In this document: in pieces, positions 1 through 6,633 of the stretch
How positions within the stretch are numbered: position 1 is the first letter of the stretch
How the letters are laid out: each line of letters opens with the position of its first letter
Assembly: GCA_028692975.1 (NCBI GenBank)
Contig: JAQUWF010000022.1
Span: forward strand, 1-38,645
Source: Lachnospiraceae bacterium
Lineage (GTDB): Bacteria > Bacillota > Clostridia > Lachnospirales > Lachnospiraceae
DNA length: 38,645 bases
Direction of reading: 5' to 3'
Program-made: the position numbers and the translations under genes
The notes under the pieces: generated by a model
What the model saw: the letters and a program-made list of their open reading frames with translations, nothing else
Databases searched by the model: none
Told to the model about the DNA's origin: nothing

Positions 1-3
1 TCG

Positions 4-20
4 TGTTCATCTTGTTGAAC
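4..20. promoter_or_regulatory. Operator-like dyad O1
   Basis: The sequence TGTTCATCTTGTTGAAC contains the inverted repeat GTTCA-N6-TGAAC. It is 16/17 identical to the dyad at 232-248. It lies at the 3' end of the Cro-type gene, close to the window edge. Binding by the CI or Cro protein is inferred from the repeat and its position. Confidence 0.55.
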
Positions 21-22
21 TT

Positions 23-214
23 TTAATCCAAAAAAATATCACTTACTTTCTTGTTTAATGCATTTGCAATTTTAAGTAACGTCTCAGTTGTTGTCACTGT
101 TATGCTTCCGTTTTCCAATCCTGATATAATTGTTCTTGATACATTAGCCTTTTCCGACAATGCAGATTGGGACATCTTCATCTCTTCTCTGCACTCTTTT
201 ATTCTATATCCCAC
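23..214 (-). CDS. Cro-type XRE-family transcriptional regulator
   Basis: A 63-residue helix-turn-helix protein, essentially one XRE domain. The recognition region is seen as SQSALSEKANVSRTIISGLE, followed by the usual TLLKIANALN helix. An upstream ATG at 241 is possible, but the GTG at 214 is preferred: AAAGGAGG sits 6 nt before it, and the protein then begins GYRIKECRE as is typical of the family. It is transcribed divergently from the repressor, from a promoter at 256-284. By analogy with lambdoid and Firmicutes phages it should repress the lysogenic promoter and open the early operon. On a circular map that operon (38.3 kb downward) lies directly downstream of it. Confidence 0.85.
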   Translation of the reverse strand: MGYRIKECREEMKMSQSALSEKANVSRTIISGLENGSITVTTTETLLKIANALNKKVSDIFLD

Positions 215-231
215 TTTTATCCTCCTTTCTC

Positions 232-248
232 TGTTCATCATGTTGAAC
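232..248. promoter_or_regulatory. Operator-like dyad O2
   Basis: TGTTCATCATGTTGAAC has GTTCA-N6-TGAAC symmetry. It lies just downstream of the -10 box (256-261) of the minus-strand early promoter, where bound repressor would block initiation. Its one-base difference from O1 marks it as the consensus site. Confidence 0.65.
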
Positions 249-255
249 TATTTGT

Positions 256-284
256 ATAATATCATCTTTCTTTTTTGTTGTCAA
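256..284 (-). promoter_or_regulatory. Early (cro) promoter
   Basis: On the minus strand, TTGACA (284-279) and TATTAT (261-256) are separated by exactly 17 nt. This is a near-consensus sigma-A promoter reading toward the Cro-type gene. Operators O2 and O3 flank or overlap it, so it is probably the main lytic promoter. Confidence 0.75.
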
Positions 285-295
285 GTATGTTGAAC
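280..295. promoter_or_regulatory. Operator-like site O3
   Basis: The right half-site ATGTTGAAC is perfect and the left half is degenerate (11 of 16 positions match O2). It overlaps the -35 box of the minus-strand early promoter. A further weak copy (10 of 16) at 325-340 overlaps the -10 box of the repressor promoter and could give autoregulation. Confidence 0.45.
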
Positions 296-302
296 AAAAT
301 AA

Positions 303-331
303 TTGACTTTCACATGACTACATTGTATAAT
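303..331 (+). promoter_or_regulatory. Repressor promoter
   Basis: TTGACT (303-308) and a perfect TATAAT (326-331) are 17 nt apart. They lie 32 nt upstream of the repressor ATG at 363, which has its own AGAGGTG ribosome binding site. This is a strong constitutive-looking lysogenic promoter, back to back with the early promoter. Confidence 0.75.
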
Positions 332-362
332 ATGTTAAACAGCATTTGAAAGAGGTGAAATA

Positions 363-1035
363 ATGACGCTTGGCGATATTGTAAAAAAAATATAGAATGG
401 ATAATGAAATAAGCATGGATGAATTTTCAAAGAGATGTTCACTCAGTAAAGGATATATTTCAATGTTGGAAAACAACACGAATCCAAGGAATAACAAACC
501 AATTGCTCCTACACTCCCATCTATACAAAAAATTGCCAACGGGATGAATACGGATATTGACGCATTGTTAAAAATGCTTGATAACAATCAAGAAATAAAT
601 CTTAAAGAGGAGCAATATATAAGCAACATCTATTCAATTGAGCTAAAACGCTTTCCTCTTCTTGGAGAGATAGCCTGCGGTGTTCCAAAGTTTGCCAATG
701 AAGACCGTGAAAGCTATGTTATGGCTGGGACAAATATCGATGCTGACTTCTGTCTAAAAGCAAAGGGCGATAGTATGATGAACGCCAGGATATTAGATGG
801 GGACATCGTTTTTATTAAACAGCAGGACATAGTAGAGAACGGAGAAATTGCAGCTGTCGTTGTGAATAATGACAATGAAGCGACACTGAAAAGGTTCTAT
901 TATTATCAAGAAAAGGCCCTGATGATATTAAAAGCGGAAAACCCTGCGTATGAAGACCTAATTTATACCGCTGCCGAATTAAATCAAGTTCATGTTTTAG
1001 GAAAAGCGGTTGCATTCCAGAGTGACGTCATTTAA
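363..1035 (+). CDS. CI/LexA-like phage repressor (HTH + S24 peptidase), frame broken at an A8 run
   Basis: The N-terminal half is an XRE helix-turn-helix (FSKRCSLSKGYISMLENN). The C-terminal half is an S24/LexA autopeptidase, with a likely Cys-Gly cleavage bond (EIACGVP), catalytic Ser in GDSM and Lys in ATLKRF. Counting from the internal ATG at 397, these are S126 and K165. The natural start is the ATG at 363, which has a good ribosome binding site, but that frame stops at 393. Removing one A from the eight at 383-390 joins it as MTLGDIVKKYR to MDNEIS and gives a 223-residue protein with an intact first helix. Starting at 397 would lose that helix, and no ribosome binding site is visible there. 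It could be a mutation, transcriptional slippage or a sequencing error. RecA-stimulated cleavage during SOS induction is expected for the family. Confidence 0.85.
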
Positions 1036-1103
1036 ATTTATCTTTGTGAGTATTTTGAGTAGAATCATGTTCAATATTTCAAATAATTAGGGGGATAACA
1101 GGA

Positions 1104-1607
1104 TTGTTAAATATATTTTTTAAAAAACCGAAAAAGTATAGTCCGGACTTCAATAAAACTGAATATGATAACTGGTTGAATTTTATGAGTACTGGTGGAA
1201 CAAGTACTGAATGGAAGGCTCTAATAAGTAAAAACAATTGGAAATTCAAGGAAGATGATACTGAAACGTCTTTGCGTTATGAAAAAGAATTCCGTCCAAT
1301 TTTTAACAAGTATTTAGCATTTGTAGAATCCATTGAAAAACGATGGTCAACGCTTTATGCATCTAAAGATTATAACAGTAGGCTATCTGATAGCATTGAA
1401 AAAGAATGCTATACCGCAATTGATTATTATGAGAAGGTCAGAAGAATTGATTTAAAATATGGAAAAAATCCTATGATGGGTTCAAGTCCCGCTGCCGGCA
1501 GTATAGTAAAACCCAGTATTAGTGGAAATCCGCTTAGATACTGGGTTTTTTTGATTTTATCTATTTGTACTGCGTTGCGAAATATGGGTATAAAAACAGC
1601 AGTTTAG
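1104..1607 (+). CDS. Repressor-linked protein, probably truncated at its C-terminus
   Basis: The start is TTG at 1104, about 9 nt after GGGGGA. The first 125 or so residues are hydrophilic and look like a genuine globular protein (KKPKKYSPDF, EYDNWLNF, YYEKVRRIDLKYG). I recall similar proteins sitting between phage repressors and integrases, usually continuing with a TPR-like KRLAMIYEKQ segment after an SPA motif. Here the sequence after SSPA (about nt 1491) turns into codons that run straight through an intrinsic terminator and end in an unrelated hydrophobic tail. That points to a deletion junction. The function is unknown, and the family comparison is from memory. Confidence 0.6.
   Translation: MLNIFFKKPKKYSPDFNKTEYDNWLNFMSTGGTSTEWKALISKNNWKFKEDDTETSLRYEKEFRPIFNKYLAFVESIEKRWSTLYASKDYNSRLSDSIEKECYTAIDYYEKVRRIDLKYGKNPMMGSSPAAGSIVKPSISGNPLRYWVFLILSICTALRNMGIKTAV
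1508..1552 (+). terminator. Intrinsic terminator after the repressor operon
   Basis: A perfect 12-bp stem, AAAACCCAGTAT (508-519) with ATACTGGGTTTT (538-549), has an 18-nt loop and a T-rich tail on the plus strand. It lies inside the apparent 3' end of the preceding reading frame, which supports the idea that the frame's tail is not original coding sequence. Confidence 0.8.
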
Positions 1608-1612
1608 AATGA

Positions 1613-1689
1613 AATGCAACACGAATGCAACACGAAATTGTCTTGTATTTGCTGCTCGTACTGCACCTCCGTTTAAACTTATGCAACAC
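1613..1689. other. attP-like arm-site repeats
   Basis: AATGCAACACG occurs twice in tandem (1613-1623 and 1624-1634). A third ATGCAACAC is at 1681-1689 in the same orientation. The spacing of an adjacent pair plus a distant copy resembles arm-type integrase sites of an attP. The position between the lysis genes and the repressor is where clostridial phages usually keep int and attP. No integrase is present here. The core site is not identifiable. Confidence 0.45.
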
Positions 1690-1758
1690 ATTTACTAAGA
1701 GTGTTTTAAAGGGCATGTCTTCAACTTATGTAAACCTATCATAAAGTCAAATAATCAT

Positions 1759-1788
1759 CCCAGGCTTTCTTGCCTGGGCTTTTGTTTT
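1759..1788 (+). terminator. Intrinsic terminator between the lysogeny and late regions
   Basis: CCCAGGC-TTTCTT-GCCTGGG is a perfect 7-bp stem followed by CTTTTGTTTT on the plus strand. It ends plus-strand transcription before the convergent endolysin gene. The opposite strand has the same stem with a poor T tract, so it may also slow late transcription. Confidence 0.8.
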
Positions 1789-2548
1789 ATAATGCCAGCA
1801 GATCCTTCCATGTGGCAGGTCCACAGATTCCATCCTCTGCCAGGTTACGCAAGTGCTGATACTTCATCACCGCATCACGTAGCCCTGGACCAAAGCTCCG
1901 ATCAAGTGCGCCCTTGTAGATTCCTCTGGATCCGAGGATCTCCTCGAGCAGAAGAACAACTACTCCGGTATCGCCGATCTGAATCTGAGGCGGATTGAAT
2001 GCGTAGGTTGTATTCGGCTGATCCGGTTTCGCCGGCGGCGCAGGCTCCACATCTGCTTCTTTTTTCTTTGCCAGATAAAATACCTTGACGTCACCGCCAA
2101 AGTCTTCCCACGAGTGCCATCCGTCCCGTGGAGCATACGCTGGATCATGTACGTAGCATTTGCCACTTACATACTCGGTGATCGTAATAAAATGCCCGGC
2201 GTTTGCGAACATACCGGGACCCATCAGAAGTATTCCGTAGTACTGGCCGGATGCCATGGCCGACTTCCATGTCTGCTCTGGACCGCTTCCGTAGGCGCCA
2301 TGAAGGTTATTGTAATTCAGCTGCTGTCCCGGATATCTAAAGGCAGTCAGTGCCGGGGCAATCCCTTCCCAATACGTCCCGCTGCCGTCAGACGCATAAC
2401 CATGTGCCGTAAGCCAGTCAGCTACCTCTTTGGGGCTATTTCCAACTATGTTAGCTATTGAAGTTGGACCGCATCCGGAGCCGGCCATGTTATCGCCGGC
2501 ATACGGATAACTCCCCCAGCGTGGATCTGCTTGTCTATAGTTTTGCAT
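1787..2548 (-). CDS. Endolysin: C39-like cysteine peptidase with peptidoglycan-binding domain
   Basis: A 253-residue protein. Residues 1-165 look like a papain-like C39-family peptidase: Cys26 in GCGPTS, His119 in AGHFITI, Asp135 in VHDP. A Pro-rich linker (EPAPPAKPDQP) leads to a C-terminal peptidoglycan-binding_1 domain (about 190-253). The likely role is cleaving peptide cross-bridges or stems in the cell wall at lysis. There is no signal peptide, so export would need the holin. AGGAGG lies just before the ATG. It is the last gene of the late operon, directly after an amidase whose C-terminal domain is almost identical. The exact bond cleaved is not predictable from sequence. Confidence 0.85.
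   Translation of the reverse strand: MQNYRQADPRWGSYPYAGDNMAGSGCGPTSIANIVGNSPKEVADWLTAHGYASDGSGTYWEGIAPALTAFRYPGQQLNYNNLHGAYGSGPEQTWKSAMASGQYYGILLMGPGMFANAGHFITITEYVSGKCYVHDPAYAPRDGWHSWEDFGGDVKVFYLAKKKEADVEPAPPAKPDQPNTTYAFNPPQIQIGDTGVVVLLLEEILGSRGIYKGALDRSFGPGLRDAVMKYQHLRNLAEDGICGPATWKDLLAL
1809..1891. repeat. Duplicated cell-wall-binding segment, copy 1
   Basis: This 83-bp stretch matches 2589-2671 at an exact offset of 780 bp with a single mismatch (G at 1843, T at 2623). Similarity then fades to protein level. It encodes the end of the peptidoglycan-binding domain of the C39-type endolysin. Confidence 0.9.
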
Positions 2549-2566
2549 ATGCGCTTTCCTCCTATC

Positions 2567-3340
2567 TTAAAGTGCGATCAAATCAGCCCATGTGGCAGGT
2601 CCACAGATTCCATCCTCTGCCATGTTACGCAAGTGCTGATACTTCATCACCGCATCACGTAGCCCTGGACCGAAGTTCTTGTCCAGTGCTCCTTCATAAT
2701 ATCCTCTGGATCCGAGAATCTCCTCCAGAAGCAATACACTGTTGTTGTTACTTCCCATCATTACCTGATCTGTATTAAACATATACTTGTTACCTCCTGT
2801 TGTATTTGTTGTTATGGAAGGAGATGCGCTCCCTCCGGCCAGTTTCGCTTTGAATTCGTCCCAGGTCCAGCTGGTGCGGTACCTGTTGTTATTCACATAG
2901 GGTGCCGGACAATGCTTATTTACGATGTCATAATGCCGCAGGACATGATCTGCTGCTATGCCAAGCTCTGACATTAGATGCTTTACCAGCTGGATACATG
3001 CTTCCTGGGTTTCTGTGGTGAAGTACCACTTTGGATCATCGGCATCCCCGGAATTTCCATCGCACTTCGGACACATCTCAATTCCGATGCAGTTATAATT
3101 ATTGGCTTCGGGATGCTTCTGGGTGTAATATCCGGCGGTACCTACCTGCCATAGCACCGCATCGTGGCTGGCTGCCTGATAGATCGTGCCATCCCAGTAG
3201 ATATAATAATGTGCACCATATCCACCTGAATCAATCCGGTTGTTCTGTCCTACTACTCCAAGATAATGAGCGACAATATACTTCATCTGGTTTCCCCACG
3301 CCGGTACATTGCTGTTGTCAATCACATTTATAATGTTCAT
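2567..3340 (-). CDS. Endolysin: N-acetylmuramoyl-L-alanine amidase (Amidase_2) with peptidoglycan-binding domain
   Basis: A 257-residue protein. Residues 18-150 form an Amidase_2/PGRP fold with zinc ligands His25 (VAHYLG), His136 (LRHYD) and Cys144 (KHCPAP). A peptidoglycan-binding_1 domain occupies about 200-257. It should cut the bond between MurNAc and L-Ala. The ATG at 3340 is chosen over an upstream start at 3370 because GGAGAGAGG sits in front of it and the protein then begins MNIINVID. The upstream codons lie in a 9-bp hairpin just before the ribosome binding site. It lies between the holin and the second endolysin, a complete lysis cassette. Confidence 0.92.
   Translation of the reverse strand: MNIINVIDNSNVPAWGNQMKYIVAHYLGVVGQNNRIDSGGYGAHYYIYWDGTIYQAASHDAVLWQVGTAGYYTQKHPEANNYNCIGIEMCPKCDGNSGDADDPKWYFTTETQEACIQLVKHLMSELGIAADHVLRHYDIVNKHCPAPYVNNNRYRTSWTWDEFKAKLAGGSASPSITTNTTGGNKYMFNTDQVMMGSNNNSVLLLEEILGSRGYYEGALDKNFGPGLRDAVMKYQHLRNMAEDGICGPATWADLIAL
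2589..2671. repeat. Duplicated cell-wall-binding segment, copy 2
   Basis: This is the partner of 1809-1891 (82 of 83 bases identical). It encodes the end of the amidase's peptidoglycan-binding domain. Near identity at DNA level but not in the flanks suggests recent domain duplication or gene conversion. Confidence 0.9.
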
Positions 3341-3354
3341 CGTTCCCTCTCTCC

Positions 3355-3380
3355 TGCAGGCGGTAGACAAGCCGCCTGCA
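3355..3380 (-). promoter_or_regulatory. Hairpin upstream of the amidase ribosome binding site
   Basis: TGCAGGCGG and CCGCCTGCA form a perfect 9-bp stem with an 8-nt loop. In the minus-strand mRNA it sits between the holin terminator and the amidase GGAGAG site. It may stabilise the mRNA's 5' end or affect amidase translation. The role is inferred. Confidence 0.55.
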
Positions 3381-3382
3381 AT

Positions 3383-3407
3383 AAAAAAAAGAGCTTACTC
3401 GCTCTTT
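3383..3407 (-). terminator. Terminator overlapping the holin 3' end
   Basis: On the minus strand, AAGAGC-GAGTAA-GCTCTT is followed by eight T residues. This is a compact intrinsic terminator that overlaps the last codons of the holin. It may attenuate transcription into the endolysin genes. Confidence 0.75.
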
Positions 3408-3865
3408 CCATCTATAGTGTCCTCTGCTGCATTCTTCTCAATCTGTGTTTTTATGTTCTTTACAATTGGCTCCAGGAATGCCGGAATATTTACGCCCATA
3501 TCCTTGATGTTCTCCAGGATGCTGATTAATTCATTGCATACGATCCAGATCGCTACAAAGCATGCCACAAGGAAGGTGAACGGCATCGTATATCCCATCG
3601 TTGCGCATGCGTAGATCAGCAGCTGATCGATCAATGCCCCTACCACCACAAGCAGCCACATGCATACTTTTTTGGCGATTCCATGGATGCTTTTATAAGA
3701 GTTAATATCCTCCTTGCGATACGGACTTGCCATCAAGCCGGTCACATAGTCTATGATGTTACATCCCACCATGATCAGTACCGGTATAGTAAGAGCTCCG
3801 AGCAAAGATGATACGAAGCTGAATACCAGTACAAAAAAAGTTTTAATAACATTTGATTTTTCCAT
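3395..3865 (-). CDS. Holin (phage holin family 4 type)
   Basis: A 156-residue protein with three to four hydrophobic segments (about 8-36, 62-86, 92-120) separated by short charged loops, and a hydrophilic charged C-terminus. The pattern CNIIDYVTG...KEDINSYKS is typical of the Cph1/TIGR01593 holin family of Firmicutes phages. It would accumulate in the membrane and open it at a set time so the endolysins reach the wall. It is preceded by a terminator at 3895-3920 and overlaps one at its own 3' end, so its transcript level may be set separately from the tail genes. Confidence 0.88.
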   Translation of the reverse strand: MEKSNVIKTFFVLVFSFVSSLLGALTIPVLIMVGCNIIDYVTGLMASPYRKEDINSYKSIHGIAKKVCMWLLVVVGALIDQLLIYACATMGYTMPFTFLVACFVAIWIVCNELISILENIKDMGVNIPAFLEPIVKNIKTQIEKNAAEDTIDGKSE

Positions 3866-3894
3866 AATTTTTCCCTTCTTTTTTGAGTTTACAG

Positions 3895-3920
3895 TAAAAT
3901 AAAAAGACCATTGCTGGTCC
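3895..3920 (-). terminator. Terminator between tail and lysis genes
   Basis: On the minus strand GACCA-GCAA-TGGTC is followed by TTTTTATTTT. It lies in the gap between the fibre gene and the holin, and would reduce read-through into the lysis cassette. Confidence 0.75.
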
Positions 3921-3961
3921 TGCCCGGATTTCCATATATTTTCCTTTCCATGGCTGCTTTA

Positions 3962-6217
3962 CTACTTGGTTCTTCTCCACATATACACCTTGATATATGG
4001 AGGTAGGTTGTTATGCGCCGCAGAGAAACCAGCAGCTGCTGTTGAATTCCACTCATTCTGTTTCGTGTACAAGTAGTTTGTTCCTGTCGGAGATTTTCCT
4101 CCAACGGCATTAACACCGGCGTATACATCTCCTTGTCCACCGCCCCACAAGAACACACGTCCATCCTTTAAGCCATGTGAGTGTGAGGGCATCTCGGAAT
4201 CCGTTAAAGTATGCGTAGCTTCACCGCCAGTACTCAATGCGGTATCTCCCGATACAGATGGATCAACACCGATCAGCGTTCTCCCCTGTGCAAACTGCTC
4301 CCATGTCGTTCCAGACATATAAGTCGATGGATTCGCCGCACTTGTAGAGATAAACACACTTCCAACCGGGTAGACTATATCAAAGATATCCCGCCCATTT
4401 TTCGATATTCCACCCACTTCGCAGCTTCCAATCACCTTGAGATTCCCATTTACCCTAAATTTTTCATTCGGATTCGAAGTATCCGGTTTACAGTTGACTC
4501 CGATTTGCCCGTTCTCAAGAACTCTCATAATCGGGTTACCATCCACCATATCAACTACCGTTTCATAGGTGTTTAATTTATCAGAGATCTTAAAGCGAAA
4601 CTGATAATTTGTATTCTGATCCACAGTGATAGCACCTGCCTTGGTGTAGGAGATGTTTTTGTCCACACCGTTTGCAGCATTTGCCGCAGAATATCCAGTG
4701 AGGTTTTGGTAGGTAAATGAAGTAGATCCAAGTTTAGCGAATGCATATTGCATAAGAGCAACTTGATTTTTCTCCGTTCCACCAGCAACCAGCCTGGAAT
4801 ATCTGCCAGTAAATGATATGTCAACCACTCCGCCACCTCCAAGCTCTCTTACAACATTGGGAACAACGATGGGAGAAGCGTAACTTAATATCGTATAGGT
4901 CTTTGTGTATGCAGGACTCTGCAACCCACGGCTGTCAATCGTATGGTAGCTGATAACATAATTTTTCGCAAAGGCTAAATTCTTGATATTAAGAGAAAAG
5001 GAAGTAGTACTTGTGGTAAGGTCGTACTCCTGTGTGGCATCTCCATATTGAAGCACAAGACTTCGCAAGGTAGCACCGTATCGACTGGACATATTCGATT
5101 TCGTGGCACTAAAGGTTATGCTGCTGATATTCTGCAAGAGATAAGTGGAATCTCCCAATATACTTTTCGTAGTTGCGTCAAGAGCTAAGGTGCATGACGG
5201 TGTTGGTGGAGCCACGGAAGCCGCATTATAACTAAAGGTACATAGCTGTGTCTTTACCATAGCACTTACCGTGATTGTATTTGGAACGTAAGAAGTAATG
5301 TATACTTCCAGTGTGGCAGAAACGGCATACTTTAATTTGTCATGTATCGTGTTTTGTTCCGCCTGTGTGAACGCCAAACTGTAAGACCCATTCACAACTC
5401 CAATGCTTCTTGTCACCACATTTTGCATCGTCACCGGAGTGCCTCCATAGGTATCAGGGGCATACAGGTATAAGAAGACTGACAGGGATGCCCCATCTGA
5501 GTTGCTGATGCTTAGCGGAATGGAAGCTATCGATGAAAGTGTATTACTTGTTACAGATACAGCATTACATCCCACCTTCGTGCTGATAGAGATCGGCGAG
5601 CTGGTAGTTGCTACGCCTGTATCTTTGCGAACCACTTCAAGCTGTATACTGTACCTTGTATTCGGGGTGAGTCCGGTTGCTGTTACTGTGCCAGAGGATA
5701 CATTAGAAAGTCCTGTTCCGACTCTTCCTCCACCATTTACATGCAGGTATATAGCGGAGCACACGTCTTTTGCTGCAAAGTCAAAAGAAATGGATGTCCA
5801 GTCAACTGTCTTTGTTTTAAAGGACGTGATCGCAGTCCCTCTGGGAATCTGCCCAAGGTTTACATTGTCGGAACAATTAATGCTTTCCACGTAAGAGCCA
5901 GACCATGTGATCTGACATGACAGAGATCCGGATATGTTGATGATGGCGTTTCCGTTGGCATCATGTGCAACAACCGCTGATCCGTTATAGATCGCAACAG
6001 GACCGCTTCCTCCTACGTTGCAGGAGAAGTTCTGCCGGACACCATTAATGCTTACCCATCCACTCTTTGCTGCAGACGTAGCCCAGTTTGAATACCTGTT
6101 AATACATACCTGCACGCCAACGGTAGAGGTATTTGAGGAAACGTTGTGTGTTGAACTCCAATTAATATACAGATATCCGCCGCCAAATGCAGAGCCGTTT
6201 ATAGTTCCACTTGCCAT
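3962..6217 (-). CDS. Tail fibre / receptor-binding protein (DUF859-like with collar-type C-terminus)
   Basis: A 751-residue protein. The Ser/Thr/Asn/Gly-rich N-terminal 350 residues resemble DUF859 siphovirus structural proteins (MASGTINGSAF..., NINWSS-type beta strands). The middle has fibronectin-like beta repeats. The C-terminal 150 residues resemble the tail-collar/gp10-gp12 tip fold: YPVGSVFIS, WEQFAQGRTLIG, SHSHG and NNLPPYI. It probably sits at the distal tip and contacts the host surface. It is the last structural gene before lysis, the usual place for a host-range determinant. No reverse transcriptase or template repeat is present, so diversity-generating retroelement control is excluded. 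Confidence 0.8.
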   Translation of the reverse strand: MASGTINGSAFGGGYLYINWSSTHNVSSNTSTVGVQVCINRYSNWATSAAKSGWVSINGVRQNFSCNVGGSGPVAIYNGSAVVAHDANGNAIINISGSLSCQITWSGSYVESINCSDNVNLGQIPRGTAITSFKTKTVDWTSISFDFAAKDVCSAIYLHVNGGGRVGTGLSNVSSGTVTATGLTPNTRYSIQLEVVRKDTGVATTSSPISISTKVGCNAVSVTSNTLSSIASIPLSISNSDGASLSVFLYLYAPDTYGGTPVTMQNVVTRSIGVVNGSYSLAFTQAEQNTIHDKLKYAVSATLEVYITSYVPNTITVSAMVKTQLCTFSYNAASVAPPTPSCTLALDATTKSILGDSTYLLQNISSITFSATKSNMSSRYGATLRSLVLQYGDATQEYDLTTSTTSFSLNIKNLAFAKNYVISYHTIDSRGLQSPAYTKTYTILSYASPIVVPNVVRELGGGGVVDISFTGRYSRLVAGGTEKNQVALMQYAFAKLGSTSFTYQNLTGYSAANAANGVDKNISYTKAGAITVDQNTNYQFRFKISDKLNTYETVVDMVDGNPIMRVLENGQIGVNCKPDTSNPNEKFRVNGNLKVIGSCEVGGISKNGRDIFDIVYPVGSVFISTSAANPSTYMSGTTWEQFAQGRTLIGVDPSVSGDTALSTGGEATHTLTDSEMPSHSHGLKDGRVFLWGGGQGDVYAGVNAVGGKSPTGTNYLYTKQNEWNSTAAAGFSAAHNNLPPYIKVYMWRRTK

Positions 6218-6234
6218 TTATTTACCACCGCCTT

Positions 6235-6621
6235 CTAATCAACCATAAACGCCAGAAGAGACATCGTGTTGATGCCAATTCCTTTAAAACCTCTAAGGCA
6301 CTTGTGATTGATTCTTTCCATGTTTACTTTCGCAAATTTTCCGTCCAACTGCTTTACTGCTTCGTTATATAAAGTGACAGCTTGCTCCGATGTTTCGTCA
6401 ATGGCATAGGTTCCATCCGTTTGAAGTGTTCCGTAGCGATTGACAAGCCCTGACTGCAAACTATGGTACTTTTGCAAAGCTTTTTCAAACTGCTTGAAAT
6501 TATAAAGAACCGCCCATTCTAATTCCATGGGAAGTCCTGTCTGTGTTTCATATTCTTCTAATATCTCGGCACAATTATCTCTCCAAACTAAGAGTGTGCC
6601 ATAAGTAGCTTCGATTTTCAT
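6235..6621 (-). CDS. DUF1617-like phage tail protein
   Basis: A 128-residue protein, mostly helical and hydrophilic in the middle (FKQFEKALQKYHSL, SEQAVTLYNEAVKQL). It resembles DUF1617-type proteins that sit among the tail-tip genes of Firmicutes siphoviruses. The exact role is unknown; a baseplate assembly or chaperone function is likely from position. It lies between the coiled-coil tip protein and the fibre with only short gaps, so it is part of the same operon. Confidence 0.55.
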   Translation of the reverse strand: MKIEATYGTLLVWRDNCAEILEEYETQTGLPMELEWAVLYNFKQFEKALQKYHSLQSGLVNRYGTLQTDGTYAIDETSEQAVTLYNEAVKQLDGKFAKVNMERINHKCLRGFKGIGINTMSLLAFMVD

Positions 6622-6633
6622 TCAGTCCTCCAA

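Noticed and set aside
4-11. The 8-base terminal identity as an att core of an integrated prophage
   Set aside because: The break falls inside the switch region rather than beside the lysis end or an integrase, and eight bases is short for a core; end-joining of a permuted genome fits better.
3962-6217. Possible diversity-generating retroelement acting on the tail fibre
   Set aside because: No reverse transcriptase and no template/variable repeat pair was seen in the window.
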